Shown here: one piece after another, positions 29,309 through 40,118 of the stretch | Numbering within the stretch: the first letter of the stretch is position 1 | How the letters are laid out: every line of letters begins with the position of its first letter | Source of the DNA: Serpentinimonas maccroryi | Lineage (GTDB): Bacteria > Pseudomonadota > Gammaproteobacteria > Burkholderiales > Burkholderiaceae_C | DNA length: 64,000 bases | NCBI RefSeq assembly: GCF_000828915.1 | Contig: NZ_AP014569.1 | Coordinates: 1,178,001 to 1,242,000, forward strand | Direction: 5' to 3' | Notes under the pieces: generated by a model | Told to the model about the DNA's origin: nothing | The model's input: only the letters and a program-made list of their open reading frames with translations | Databases searched by the model: none | Translations under genes and position numbers: made by a program

Positions 29309-32035
29309 ATGCCACCCGTTAGCACCCCGATCGCCACGGTCGCCACGGTCGCGCTGCGCCAGCGCTACCACGAGGGTCGGGCGGCGCTGTGGGCGCAGAT
29401 CGGCGGTTGGCAAGGGCCGGCGCGCGGCATCCACGCGCCCCTGCGGCGGCTGGCGCGACTGGCCGACGACACCCTGCGCCAGCTCTGGCGCCAAGCGGCG
29501 CTGCCGCCGGGCTGCACGCTGGTGGCCGTGGGCGGCTACGGACGGGGCGAGCTGTTTCCGCATTCCGACATCGACGTGCTGCTGCTGCTGCCCGAGGCGC
29601 TCGAGCTCGAAGCCCAACCGGCCGTCAAGGCGGCGCTGGAAGCCTTCATCGGCGCCTGCTGGGATGTGGGCTTGAGCATCGGCTCGAGCGTGCGCACGCA
29701 AGCGCAGTGCCTGCACGAAGCGGCGGCCGACGTCACGGTGCAGACCGCCTTGCTCGAGAGCCGCTGGCTGGCCGGGGCGCGCAAGCCCTTTGAGCTGCTG
29801 GTCTGCGCCTTGATCGACGCCCTCGATGCGCGCGCCTTCATGCAGGCCAAGCTGCTGGAGCAACGCCAGCGCCATCAAAAATACGAAAACACCCCCTACG
29901 CGCTCGAGCCCAACTGCAAAGAGTCCCCCGGCGGCCTGCGCGATCTGCACACCATCCTCTGGCTGGCCAAGGCGGCGGGCTTGGGCCATTCGTGGGACCA
30001 ACTGGTGCAGCGCGGTCTGGCCACGGCGCTCGAGGGCCGCCAGCTCAAGGCCAACGAGGCGCTGCTGAGCCTGATCCGGGCCCGCCTGCACGTGCTGGCC
30101 GGACGCTGCGAAGACCGGCTGGTGTTCGACTTGCAATCGGCGCTGGCGCACAGCTTTGGCTACCGCGCCGAACTCGAGGCCGACGACGCCCCCAGCCCCA
30201 AGGCCCTGCACGCCCGGCGCGCACGCCGCGCCAGCGAGGCCCTGATGCGGCGCTACTACTGGGCGGCCAAAGCCGTGACGCAGCTCAACGAGGTGCTGCT
30301 GCTCAACATCCAAGAGCGCATCGACGCCGGCGAGCGCGGCACGGTGCAGCCCCCGACCCCGATCAACGAGCGCTTTCTGGACAAAGGCGGCATGCTCGAA
30401 GTGGTGCACGACGACCTGTACTGGCAGCAGCCCGAAGCGATACTGGAAACCTTCTTACTGCACCAGACCGCACCCGGCATCACCGGGCTGTCGGCGCGCA
30501 CCCTGCGCGCGCTCTACAACGCGCGTGGGCTGATGAACGCCGCCTTCCGGCGCGACGTGCGCAACCGCGCCACCTTCATGCGCATCTTGCAGCAGCCCAG
30601 CGGCATCACACACGCCTTCAGGCTCATGAACCAGACCTCGGTGCTGGGGCGCTACCTGTGGGCTTTTCGCCGCACCGTGGGGCAGATGCAGCACGATTTG
30701 TTCCACGTCTATACCGTCGATCAGCACATTCTGATGGTGCTGCGCAACGTGCGCCGCTTCTTCATCCCCGAGCATGCGCACGAATACCCTTTTTGCGCGC
30801 GCTTGGCCGCCGGCTGGGACAAGCCGTGGCTGCTCTACGTGGCGGCGCTGTTTCACGACATCGGCAAGGGCCGCGGCGGCGACCACTCCGAGGTCGGCGC
30901 GCGCGAGGTCGCCAGCTTTGCGCGCCTGCATGGCCTCGAGCGCGCCGACGCCGAGCTGATCCGCTTCCTCGTGGCCGAACACCTGAGCATGAGCCAGGTG
31001 GCACAAAAAGAAGATTTGTCCGACCCGGACGTGATCGCCGCCTTTGCCCGCCGCGTGGGCAGCGAACGGCGCCTGTGCGCTCTGTACCTGCTCACCGTGG
31101 CCGACATCCGTGGCACCAGCCCCAAGGTCTGGAACGCCTGGAAAGCCAAGCTGCTCGAAGACCTGTACCACGCCACCTTGCGCGTGCTCGGCGGCGGCGC
31201 CCCCGACCCAGCGGCCGAAATCGAAGCCCGCAAACGCGAGGCGCTGGCCCGGCTGGCGCTGCACGCCTTGCCGCAGCAGGCGCACCAGCGGCTGTGGCAG
31301 CGGCTCGACGTGGGCTACTTCATGCGCCACTCGGCCGACGAAATCGCCTGGCACACGCGCCAGATCAGCAAGGCCCTGCACGAACGCGCCACGGCCCACG
31401 GCAGCGAGCGCAACGAGGTGGGCCAGAGCGAGGAGGTGGGGATGGGCCCGGCCCCCTTGGTGCGCGTGCGCCAATCGCCCGTGGGCGAGGGTTTGCAGGT
31501 GCTGGTGCACACCGCCGACCACGCTGAACTGTTCGTGCGCGTGTGCGCGTATTTCGACCGCGGTGGCTTTAGCATCCAAGACGCCAAAATCCACACCACC
31601 CTCGACGGCTACGCGCTCGACACCTTTCAAGTCTTGCCCGCCAGCATGCCCGAGCAACACCGGGAATGGATTGCGCAAGTGGAAAACGACCTGCCGCTGG
31701 CGCTGCAACAAGGCGGCCCCTTGCCCGCGCCCGGCAAAGGGCGGCTGTCTCGCCGCGTGAAAAGCTTTCCGATCGTGCCGCGCGTGGGCCTGCAACCCGA
31801 CGAAAAAGGCCAGCGCTGGCTGCTCACGGTGTCGGCCAGCGACCGCATCGGGCTGCTGTACGCCATCGCGCGCGTGCTGGCGCAGCACCAGATCGATGTG
31901 CAGTTGGCCAAGGTGAGCACGCTGGGTGAGCGCGTCGAAGACACCTTTTTGATTCGCGGTCCGCACCTGCACCTGGTGCGGGCGCAGGCGCAACTCAACC
32001 ACGACCTGCTGGCCGCGCTTGAGGCGGAAGACTAG
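29309..32035 (+). CDS. glnD: [Protein-PII] uridylyltransferase / uridylyl-removing enzyme GlnD
   Basis: A 908-residue nitrogen sensor that uridylylates PII when glutamine is low and deuridylylates it when glutamine is high. Domains in order: nucleotidyltransferase (about 60-250; GGYGRGELFPHSDIDVLLLL with catalytic GxGxxEL-SDID), HD phosphohydrolase (about 480-600; HDIGKGRGGDHSEVG), then two C-terminal ACT domains (about 720-800 and 830-905). The ATG at 29309 is taken; an in-frame TTG at 29291 would add six residues, and neither has a clear SD. It converges on ligA. Confidence 0.96.
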   Translation: MPPVSTPIATVATVALRQRYHEGRAALWAQIGGWQGPARGIHAPLRRLARLADDTLRQLWRQAALPPGCTLVAVGGYGRGELFPHSDIDVLLLLPEALELEAQPAVKAALEAFIGACWDVGLSIGSSVRTQAQCLHEAAADVTVQTALLESRWLAGARKPFELLVCALIDALDARAFMQAKLLEQRQRHQKYENTPYALEPNCKESPGGLRDLHTILWLAKAAGLGHSWDQLVQRGLATALEGRQLKANEALLSLIRARLHVLAGRCEDRLVFDLQSALAHSFGYRAELEADDAPSPKALHARRARRASEALMRRYYWAAKAVTQLNEVLLLNIQERIDAGERGTVQPPTPINERFLDKGGMLEVVHDDLYWQQPEAILETFLLHQTAPGITGLSARTLRALYNARGLMNAAFRRDVRNRATFMRILQQPSGITHAFRLMNQTSVLGRYLWAFRRTVGQMQHDLFHVYTVDQHILMVLRNVRRFFIPEHAHEYPFCARLAAGWDKPWLLYVAALFHDIGKGRGGDHSEVGAREVASFARLHGLERADAELIRFLVAEHLSMSQVAQKEDLSDPDVIAAFARRVGSERRLCALYLLTVADIRGTSPKVWNAWKAKLLEDLYHATLRVLGGGAPDPAAEIEARKREALARLALHALPQQAHQRLWQRLDVGYFMRHSADEIAWHTRQISKALHERATAHGSERNEVGQSEEVGMGPAPLVRVRQSPVGEGLQVLVHTADHAELFVRVCAYFDRGGFSIQDAKIHTTLDGYALDTFQVLPASMPEQHREWIAQVENDLPLALQQGGPLPAPGKGRLSRRVKSFPIVPRVGLQPDEKGQRWLLTVSASDRIGLLYAIARVLAQHQIDVQLAKVSTLGERVEDTFLIRGPHLHLVRAQAQLNHDLLAALEAED

Positions 32036-32100
32036 CCGGCGCAAACTGCCCGCATACCGCCAGAAACCCGCCCGAACCGGCCCACTGGCTCGCCAACTCG

Positions 32101-34257
<2,157 letters not shown>

Positions 34258-34297
34258 TCAGACCAAGCCTTGCCGTAGCTCAGCTGGCTTCTTGCAA

Positions 34298-34315
34298 AAG
34301 TCACAGAAGTTTCAC
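34298..34315 (+). promoter_or_regulatory. Candidate Pho box of the first pst operon
   Basis: AAGTCAC-AGAA-GTTTCAC is a 7-4-7 direct repeat with TCAC recurring at 11 bp, the layout bound by PhoB. A -10-like CATCAT (34326-34331) follows exactly 10 nt later, the distance expected when PhoB replaces the -35 contact. It lies about 95 bp before pstS. The half-sites match the E. coli consensus CTGTCAT only partly. Confidence 0.55.
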
Positions 34316-34409
34316 ACTCGATCAGCATCATCCGCATTGCGCTGTGCGATCGCTTCGGTGTGCGCGCAGCAGTTTTGGTTTTTTGTTCCATCCTTACGGA
34401 GTTCGCCCC

Positions 34410-35423
34410 ATGCAAAGCAAACGTGCCTTCCTATCGCTCACCACTGCTGCCGCCTTGGCGGGTGTGGTGGGTTTTTCGACCGCCTGGGCCCAAACGCCCA
34501 CCACCGTGCGGGTGGATGGTTCCAGCACCGTGTTCCCGATCTCGGAAGCCGTCGCCGAAGAGTTCCAGCGTGCCCAACGCGGCGCGGTGCGGGTCACGGT
34601 CGGCACCTCGGGCACCGGCGGCGGCTTCGCCCGCTTCTGCCGCGGCGAGATCGACATCACCGGCGCCTCGCGCCCAGCGCGCGCCGCCGAACTCGAAGCC
34701 TGCCGCGCCGCTGGCATCCGCTTCATCGAGCTGCCGGTGGCCTTCGACGCCCTCACGGTGGCGGTGCACCGCGACAACACTTGGGCGCGTCAACTCACGG
34801 TGGCGCAACTGCGCACCATCTGGGAGCCGGCCGCCACCGGTCGCATCACCAACTGGCGCCAAGTGGACCCGAGCTTTCCCGACCAAGCCCTGACGCTGTT
34901 TGGCCCTGGCACCGCATCGGGCACCTTCGACTACTTCACCGAAGCGATCATGGGCCGCAGCGGCCAGAGCCGCACCGATTTCATGGCCAGCGAAGACGAC
35001 AACGTGATCGTCATGGGCGTGGCGCGGGATCGCGGCGCGCTGGGCTACTTTGGCATGGCGTACTACCTGGCCAACCAAGACCGGCTGCGTTCGGTGAGCG
35101 TGGTACCAGCAGCAGGTGGTGCCGCCGTGGCCCCGACCATGGATAACGTGATCGCCGGCACCTACCAGCCGCTGGCGCGCCCGTTGTTCTTCTACGTGTC
35201 TGAGCGCGCGCTGCAGCGCCCCGAGGTGCGCCAGTTCTCCGAGTTCTTCCTGAACAACGGCGCCCGCCTGTCGCGTGAAGTCGGCTTCGTGCCGCTGCCC
35301 GCCGAGGCCTACACCATCGCCGCCGGCCACCTGCGCGACAACCGCTTCGGTACCCGCTTTGCTGCCGGCACCCCCACCATTGGTGTGCGCATTCAAGAAG
35401 TGATGCAGCGCGAACCGCGCTGA
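34410..35423 (+). CDS. pstS: Phosphate ABC transporter substrate-binding protein, first copy
   Basis: A 337-residue periplasmic binding protein. Residues 1-27 are a Sec signal peptide (cleavage near AWA-QTP). The phosphate-binding strings VDGSSTVFPISEAVAE, TSGTGGGFARFCRGEIDITGASRP and GTASGTFDYFTEAI are clear. This version resembles the SphX/PstS type common outside enterobacteria and is unlike the second PstS in this window. GGAG lies 8 nt before the ATG. It is the first gene of pstS-pstC-pstA-pstB; no phoU follows in this operon. Confidence 0.94.
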   Translation: MQSKRAFLSLTTAAALAGVVGFSTAWAQTPTTVRVDGSSTVFPISEAVAEEFQRAQRGAVRVTVGTSGTGGGFARFCRGEIDITGASRPARAAELEACRAAGIRFIELPVAFDALTVAVHRDNTWARQLTVAQLRTIWEPAATGRITNWRQVDPSFPDQALTLFGPGTASGTFDYFTEAIMGRSGQSRTDFMASEDDNVIVMGVARDRGALGYFGMAYYLANQDRLRSVSVVPAAGGAAVAPTMDNVIAGTYQPLARPLFFYVSERALQRPEVRQFSEFFLNNGARLSREVGFVPLPAEAYTIAAGHLRDNRFGTRFAAGTPTIGVRIQEVMQREPR

Positions 35424-35463
35424 TCGTGCATCGATCTGTGTTTAAGCCTAGGTTTTTAGCTTG

Positions 35464-36375
35464 ATGAGTACCACGCGCTCCCGCTTCCATCCGCAGCATT
35501 CGCGCCACGTCAAGGAGCGCGTGGTCCAATTTATATTGTTTCTATCGGCCCTGTCGGCCATTGCCATCACGGTGGCGGTGGTCACCATTCTGGTGGTCGA
35601 GTCGATGGGCTTTTTCCGCCACGTCTCGATCTGGGACTTTCTTACCGACACCCAGTGGACGCCGCTCTTTGCCGAGCCACGCTACGGCATCCTGCCGCTG
35701 GTCACCGCCACTTTGGTCGTCACCTCCATCGGTTTGCTGGTCGCCGTGCCGCTGGGCACCTTGGCCGCGCTTTATTTGGGCGAATTTGCCCCGCACAAGG
35801 TGCGCGAGGTCTGCAAACCAGCGCTCGAGATGCTCAGCGGTGTGCCCTCGGTGGTTTATGGTTATTTTGCGCTGCTGTTGGTCACGCCCGTGCTGACGCT
35901 GATCATCCCCGGTCTGTCGGGCTTCAACATGCTTTCGGCCGGTTTGGTCATCGGCGTCAGCATCGTGCCTTTTGTCAGCTCGATGAGCGAAGACGCCATG
36001 CGCGCCGTGCCCATGGACATCCGCGAGGGCTCCTACGCCATGGGTGCTACGCGCCTACAAACCGCTTGGTACGTGGTGTTCCCGGCGGCGCTGTCGGGCA
36101 TCGTGGCGGCCTACATTTTGGCCATGTCGGTGGCGCTGGGCCAGACCATGATCGTCGCCATCGCCGCCGGCCAGCAAGCCAACTTCACGCTGGACCCGAC
36201 CCAACCCGCTGCCACCCTGACCGCCTACATCGCCCAGGTGGCGCTAGGCGACGTGGCGCACGGAACCATCGAATACCAAAGCATTTTCGCCGTCGGTCTG
36301 GTGCTGCTGCTGATGACGCTGGTGCTCAACATTCTGGGGCACTACCTGCGCCGCCGTTACCGCGAGGTCTATTGA
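35464..36375 (+). CDS. pstC: Phosphate ABC transporter permease PstC, first copy
   Basis: A 303-residue inner-membrane permease with six predicted helices. The first is at about 22-45 and is followed by a periplasmic loop (SIWDFLTDTQWTPLFAEPRYG). The ABC-permease EAA-like loop is EGSYAMGATRLQTAWYVVFP. ATG 35464 is chosen over the adjacent TTG 35461. It forms the channel with PstA, 40 bp after pstS and 6 bp before pstA. Confidence 0.94.
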   Translation: MSTTRSRFHPQHSRHVKERVVQFILFLSALSAIAITVAVVTILVVESMGFFRHVSIWDFLTDTQWTPLFAEPRYGILPLVTATLVVTSIGLLVAVPLGTLAALYLGEFAPHKVREVCKPALEMLSGVPSVVYGYFALLLVTPVLTLIIPGLSGFNMLSAGLVIGVSIVPFVSSMSEDAMRAVPMDIREGSYAMGATRLQTAWYVVFPAALSGIVAAYILAMSVALGQTMIVAIAAGQQANFTLDPTQPAATLTAYIAQVALGDVAHGTIEYQSIFAVGLVLLLMTLVLNILGHYLRRRYREVY

Positions 36376-36381
36376 TCTGCC

Positions 36382-37311
36382 ATGAGCATCGCCCCCCAAG
36401 AACTCCAAGCCGTGCGCAGCATGATCGCCGCGCACAAGCGCTGGGACCACATCTTCGCCCTGTCGGCGCTGTTGGCCATGCTGTTTTGCGTGCTGGTGCT
36501 GCTGGCGCTGATCGTCTCGATGGTCGCCGACGGCTACCACCGCATCACGCTCGACTTTTTCACCTCGTTTCCGTCGCGCCACCCCGACCGCTCTGGCATC
36601 TTGTCGGCTTGGGTCGGCAGCATTCTGGTGATCTCGGTCACGGTGCTGTCGGCGGTGCCCATCGGTGTCGCGGCCGGCATTTACCTCGAGGTCTACGCCA
36701 AACGCAACTGGCTCATGGACCTGATCGAGATCAACATCACCAATCTGGCCGGGGTTCCGCCCATCATCTACGGCCTGCTGGCGCTGGGGCTGTTCGTGCA
36801 CATGTGGGGCCTGGGGCAGAGCATCCTGACCGCGGGTCTGACGCTGGCGCTGATGATCCTGCCGGTGGTGATCATGAACACGCGCGAAGCCATCCGCTCG
36901 ATCCCGCAATCCATCCACGAAGCCGCCTACGCGCTTGGCGCCACCAAGGGGCAGGCCACGCTCCACCACCTGCTGCCCTACTCCAAAGGCGGCATCCTCA
37001 CCGGCGTGATCATCGGCACCGCCACGGCCGTGGGCGAAACCGCGCCCCTGATCACCATCGGCGCGCTCACCTTCATCGCCTTCTTGCCGCCGGCACCGGT
37101 CACCGAGGTGTTCCCCTTCATCTCATTCGCTTGGATCATGGACCCCTTCACCGTGATGCCGATCCAGATGTTCAACTGGGTCTCGCGGCCACAGCCGGCG
37201 TTTCACGAGCTCGCCGCCGCTGCCGGCGTGGTGCTGATGCTGATCACGCTGGCCATGAACGCGCTCGCCATCTGGCTGCGCTACCGCTACCGCAAGCGCA
37301 TCCGCTGGTGA
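36382..37311 (+). CDS. pstA: Phosphate ABC transporter permease PstA, first copy
   Basis: A 309-residue inner-membrane permease. The first helix is about residues 25-52 (IFALSALLAMLFCVLVLLAL), and the coupling loop is EAAYALGATKGQATLHHLLPYSKGG, followed by the family string GTATAVGETAPLITIGA. It pairs with PstC and contacts PstB. It is followed by an 89-bp gap with a TTGGCGCGCCAA palindrome (37319-37330) before pstB. Confidence 0.94.
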   Translation: MSIAPQELQAVRSMIAAHKRWDHIFALSALLAMLFCVLVLLALIVSMVADGYHRITLDFFTSFPSRHPDRSGILSAWVGSILVISVTVLSAVPIGVAAGIYLEVYAKRNWLMDLIEINITNLAGVPPIIYGLLALGLFVHMWGLGQSILTAGLTLALMILPVVIMNTREAIRSIPQSIHEAAYALGATKGQATLHHLLPYSKGGILTGVIIGTATAVGETAPLITIGALTFIAFLPPAPVTEVFPFISFAWIMDPFTVMPIQMFNWVSRPQPAFHELAAAAGVVLMLITLAMNALAIWLRYRYRKRIRW

Positions 37312-37400
37312 GCCGCGTTTGGCGCGCCAAGCCCCAGTCCTTTACTTAAGCGCCTAGCCCGTTAGGCCGCTGCCCTGCCCCACCACGAAAGCCCTTAGCC

Positions 37401-38183
37401 TTGAAACCCACTGCACCGACCGAAGCCAAAGCCGTGGCCCAAAACCTCAGTTTTTATTACGGCAACGGAGCCCAGGCGCTCAAGTCGATCAACCTGACGC
37501 TGGCCATGAACTGCGTGACCGCGCTCATCGGCCCTTCGGGCTGCGGCAAAAGCACTTTTTTGCGCTGCTTCAACCGCATGCACGACCTGTACCCGGGCAA
37601 CCGCTACGAGGGCCAGATCGTCATCAACCCCGACAGCATCAACATCCTCAGCCCCGAAATCGACCCGATCGAGGTGCGCATGCGCATCTCGATGGTGTTT
37701 CAAAAACCGAATCCGTTCCCCAAATCCATCTACGAAAACGTGGCCTACGGCCTGCGCGTGCGCGGGGTGCGCCAGCGCGCGCTGATCGACGACAAGGTCG
37801 AAGAAGCGCTGCGCGGCGCGGCGCTCTGGGACGAGGTAAAAGACCGGCTGCACGCCTTGGCCTTCAACCTCTCGGGCGGGCAACAGCAGCGCCTGTGCAT
37901 TGCGCGCGCGCTGGCCACCGACCCCGAAATCCTGCTCTTCGACGAACCCACGTCGGCGCTGGACCCGATCGCCACCGATTCGATCGAAAACCTCATCGGC
38001 CAGCTAAAAAACAAGGTCACGATCCTGATCGTGACCCACAACATGCACCAGGCGGCGCGGGTGTCCGACTTCACCGCCTTCATGCACATGGGCGAACTGG
38101 TCGAGTTCGGCGCCACCGACGTGATTTTCACCACGCCCAAGCAAAAGCGCACTGAAGACTACATCACCGGGCGCTACGGCTGA
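37401..38183 (+). CDS. pstB: Phosphate ABC transporter ATP-binding protein PstB, first copy
   Basis: A 260-residue ATPase. Walker A is GPSGCGKST, the Q-loop is [10 protein letters not shown], the ABC signature is LSGGQQQR and Walker B is [13 protein letters not shown]. It starts at TTG, since no ATG is available before the Walker A region. It shares the PstB-specific ending [10 protein letters not shown] with the second copy. It is last in the operon, and unlike the second pst set no phoU follows. Confidence 0.95.
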   Translation: MKPTAPTEAKAVAQNLSFYYGNGAQALKSINLTLAMNCVTALIGPSGCGKSTFLRCFNRMHDLYPGNRYEGQIVINPDSINILSPEIDPIEVRMRISMVFQKPNPFPKSIYENVAYGLRVRGVRQRALIDDKVEEALRGAALWDEVKDRLHALAFNLSGGQQQRLCIARALATDPEILLFDEPTSALDPIATDSIENLIGQLKNKVTILIVTHNMHQAARVSDFTAFMHMGELVEFGATDVIFTTPKQKRTEDYITGRYG

Positions 38184-38337
38184 TGGGTGTCGCAAATTAC
38201 CCATAGGGTATAGGGTATACACCGACAAAAAAGTGAGAACCTAGGCTCTTTGTTTCCGGTCTGAGCCATTACACTGCTCCGCATAACTATACGCAGCAGG
38301 GTATGTGGTTCGTCAGCCTAAACCGGAGACAATGTTC
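38184..38337 (+). promoter_or_regulatory. Intergenic control region ahead of the SQR-like gene
   Basis: This 154-bp AT-richer gap holds a tandem AGGGTAT-AGGGTAT at 38205-38218, a further GGGTAT near 38299, and an imperfect inverted repeat GAGAACCTAGGCTC (38235-38248) followed by a T-rich stretch that could weakly terminate the pst transcript. I cannot place a convincing -35/-10 pair. The repeats are candidate regulator sites for the downstream flavoprotein gene. Confidence 0.35.
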
Positions 38338-39672
38338 ATGGAATTTTCACAAATCGGCCGGCGCCGCCTCTTGGCCGGTTTTGCCGCCACCCCGCTGGCT
38401 GCTGCCTTGGCAGGTGCGAGCGCCAGCGCCCAAGCCCGGGTGCGCACCCAGGCCCACATCGTGATTGCCGGCAGCGGTGCCGGCGGCATCGCCATTGCCA
38501 ACCGGCTCGCGCGCGGGCTCGAGGGCGCGCGCATCACCATCATCGACGGCCGCGAGCAACACCTCTACCAGCCCGGCTGGACTTTGGTGGCCGGGGGCAT
38601 CTGGCCCATGGAGCGCGCGGTCTTGCATAACAACAGCCGCTACCACCCGCGCGGCATCGAATGGGTGAAGGACTACGTAGCCGAGTTCGACCCCACGGCC
38701 AACACCGTTGTCACCCGCGGCGGGCAGCGCATCCGCTACGATTTTCTGGTCGTGGCCACGGGCTTGCAGCTCAACTACAAGGCCATCGCCGGCATGGACG
38801 AAGCGGCGCTGGGGCAAAACGGCCTGACTTCGGTCTATGCCAGCCCGCAGTCCGCCGCCAGCACCTGGAAGCTCATGGACGCGTTTCGCCGTACAGGTGG
38901 GCGCGCCGTCATGACCGCTGCCCATACCCCCATGAAGTGCGCCGGTGCACCCGTCAAAGTCACTTTTTTGCTCGATGACCGAATGCGCGAAGTGGGGACG
39001 CGCGAGCGCGCCGAGATCAGCTACCACACCGGCGGCGCGGCGTTGTTCGGTGTCGATGTCTATCACCAAGACATCGGTCGCCGTTTTGAGCGCCTTGGCA
39101 TTGCGCACCACCTGCAACAGCGCCTGACCGGCATCGACATCGGTGCCCGGCGCGCTACCTTCACCACCTTCAATGCCGGCCAGCCCACTGGCCAAGTCAA
39201 CACGATCGATTACGACTTCATCCACGTGGTGCCGCCTATGAGCGCCCCGGACGCGGTGCGCAACAGCGACTTGGCGTGGAAAGAAGGCCCCTTTGCCGGC
39301 GGCGGCTGGCTGGAGGTGAACCGGGAGACCTTGCAACACCGGCGCTTCCCCAACGTATTCGGCATCGGTGACATCAACGGCACGCCGCGCGGCAAAACCG
39401 CCGCCACCGTCAAGGGCGGGGCGCCGATTGTGGCCGGCCACCTGATTCGGGCCATCCAGAACCAGGCCCCCGATCAGAAGTTCAACGGCTACACCTCCTG
39501 CCCGCTGATCACCCGCGTGGGTTCGGCGCTGTTGGTCGAGTTCGACCACGACGGCAACCTAGTGCCCACGCTGCCCCTGATAGATCCGCTGCAAGACAGC
39601 TTCTTTGCTTGGGTGATGAAGGTGCGCCTGCTCAAACCCGCCTACATCGCCGTTTTGCGCGGCCGCGCCTGA
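38338..39672 (+). CDS. Sulfide:quinone oxidoreductase-like flavoprotein (type II features), Tat-type leader
   Basis: A 444-residue FAD protein. The N-terminus has twin arginines (RRRLLAGF, residues 8-15) and an Ala-rich stretch ending ASASAQA, a Tat-type signal. The FAD motif is VIAGSGAGGIAIAN. The two conserved SQR redox cysteines are C201 in TPMKCAGAP and C388 in GYTSCPLIT, both patterns also seen in mitochondrial SQOR. The C-terminal region is hydrophobic/amphipathic, suiting membrane association. It would oxidise sulfide and pass electrons to quinone. ATG 38338 is preferred with GGAG 9 nt upstream; ATG 38332 is only 3 nt from it. Confidence 0.88.
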   Translation: MEFSQIGRRRLLAGFAATPLAAALAGASASAQARVRTQAHIVIAGSGAGGIAIANRLARGLEGARITIIDGREQHLYQPGWTLVAGGIWPMERAVLHNNSRYHPRGIEWVKDYVAEFDPTANTVVTRGGQRIRYDFLVVATGLQLNYKAIAGMDEAALGQNGLTSVYASPQSAASTWKLMDAFRRTGGRAVMTAAHTPMKCAGAPVKVTFLLDDRMREVGTRERAEISYHTGGAALFGVDVYHQDIGRRFERLGIAHHLQQRLTGIDIGARRATFTTFNAGQPTGQVNTIDYDFIHVVPPMSAPDAVRNSDLAWKEGPFAGGGWLEVNRETLQHRRFPNVFGIGDINGTPRGKTAATVKGGAPIVAGHLIRAIQNQAPDQKFNGYTSCPLITRVGSALLVEFDHDGNLVPTLPLIDPLQDSFFAWVMKVRLLKPAYIAVLRGRA

Positions 39673-39708
39673 CCCCCATCAAATCAACCCAAAAGAAAGA
39701 ACACTACC

Positions 39709-40053
39709 ATGCTGTACAACCTCTGGCTTGGCCTGAACATCGCTTACGAAATCCTGCTCCCCATGCTGTGGCTGCTTGTCTTGTTGGCTGTGGTTTGGAG
39801 CGCCACACTGGTGCTGGCGCTGGTGCGCGCCCCCAAGGGCCAGTGGCGCAAAACCTTGCCCACCAGCGCCGCCATCGGCGCCATCGCCATGGCGCTGGCC
39901 TTCGTTTTGTTCCCAGGCGTGGCCGGTTCGAGCTTTGCCGACATCAATCAATTTGCCGACTGGCTGTTCGCCATCGGTACGGCGGTGGGCATCGGTGTGG
40001 CGCTCTGGGTGCTCACTTGGCCTATGCTGACTTGGTTGAAAAAGTCGGCATAA
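39709..40053 (+). CDS. Small membrane protein downstream of the SQR-like gene
   Basis: A 114-residue protein with three likely membrane helices (about 8-40, 52-72 and 82-108) and short polar loops (RAPKGQWRKTLP between helices 1 and 2). I do not recognise a family. It begins 36 bp after the SQR-like gene on the same strand, so it is probably co-transcribed and may be a membrane partner or anchor. No cysteines or haem-binding histidines are present, so an electron-carrying role is unlikely. Confidence 0.75.
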   Translation: MLYNLWLGLNIAYEILLPMLWLLVLLAVVWSATLVLALVRAPKGQWRKTLPTSAAIGAIAMALAFVLFPGVAGSSFADINQFADWLFAIGTAVGIGVALWVLTWPMLTWLKKSA

Positions 40054-40082
40054 AACTGCGCCGGGCAAGGCCACGGCTGGCA

Positions 40083-40118
40083 GGCGCTGAACGGCAATCA
40101 ACGGCACCGTTCAGCGCC
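40083..40118. terminator. Perfect 12-bp stem-loop between convergent genes
   Basis: GGCGCTGAACGG (40083-40094) and CCGTTCAGCGCC (40107-40118) form a perfect stem with a 12-nt loop. It lies between the small membrane protein gene and the 3' end of recR, whose stop codon falls in one arm. There is no T-tract on either side, so if it ends transcription it is not a classic intrinsic terminator; RNA 3'-end protection is an alternative. Confidence 0.45.

Noticed and set aside
37319-37330. Perfect palindrome TTGGCGCGCCAA between pstA and pstB
   Set aside because: A 12-bp GC palindrome is not rare in this composition; there is no T-tract and no known regulator site. It does leave pstB with a poor start region.
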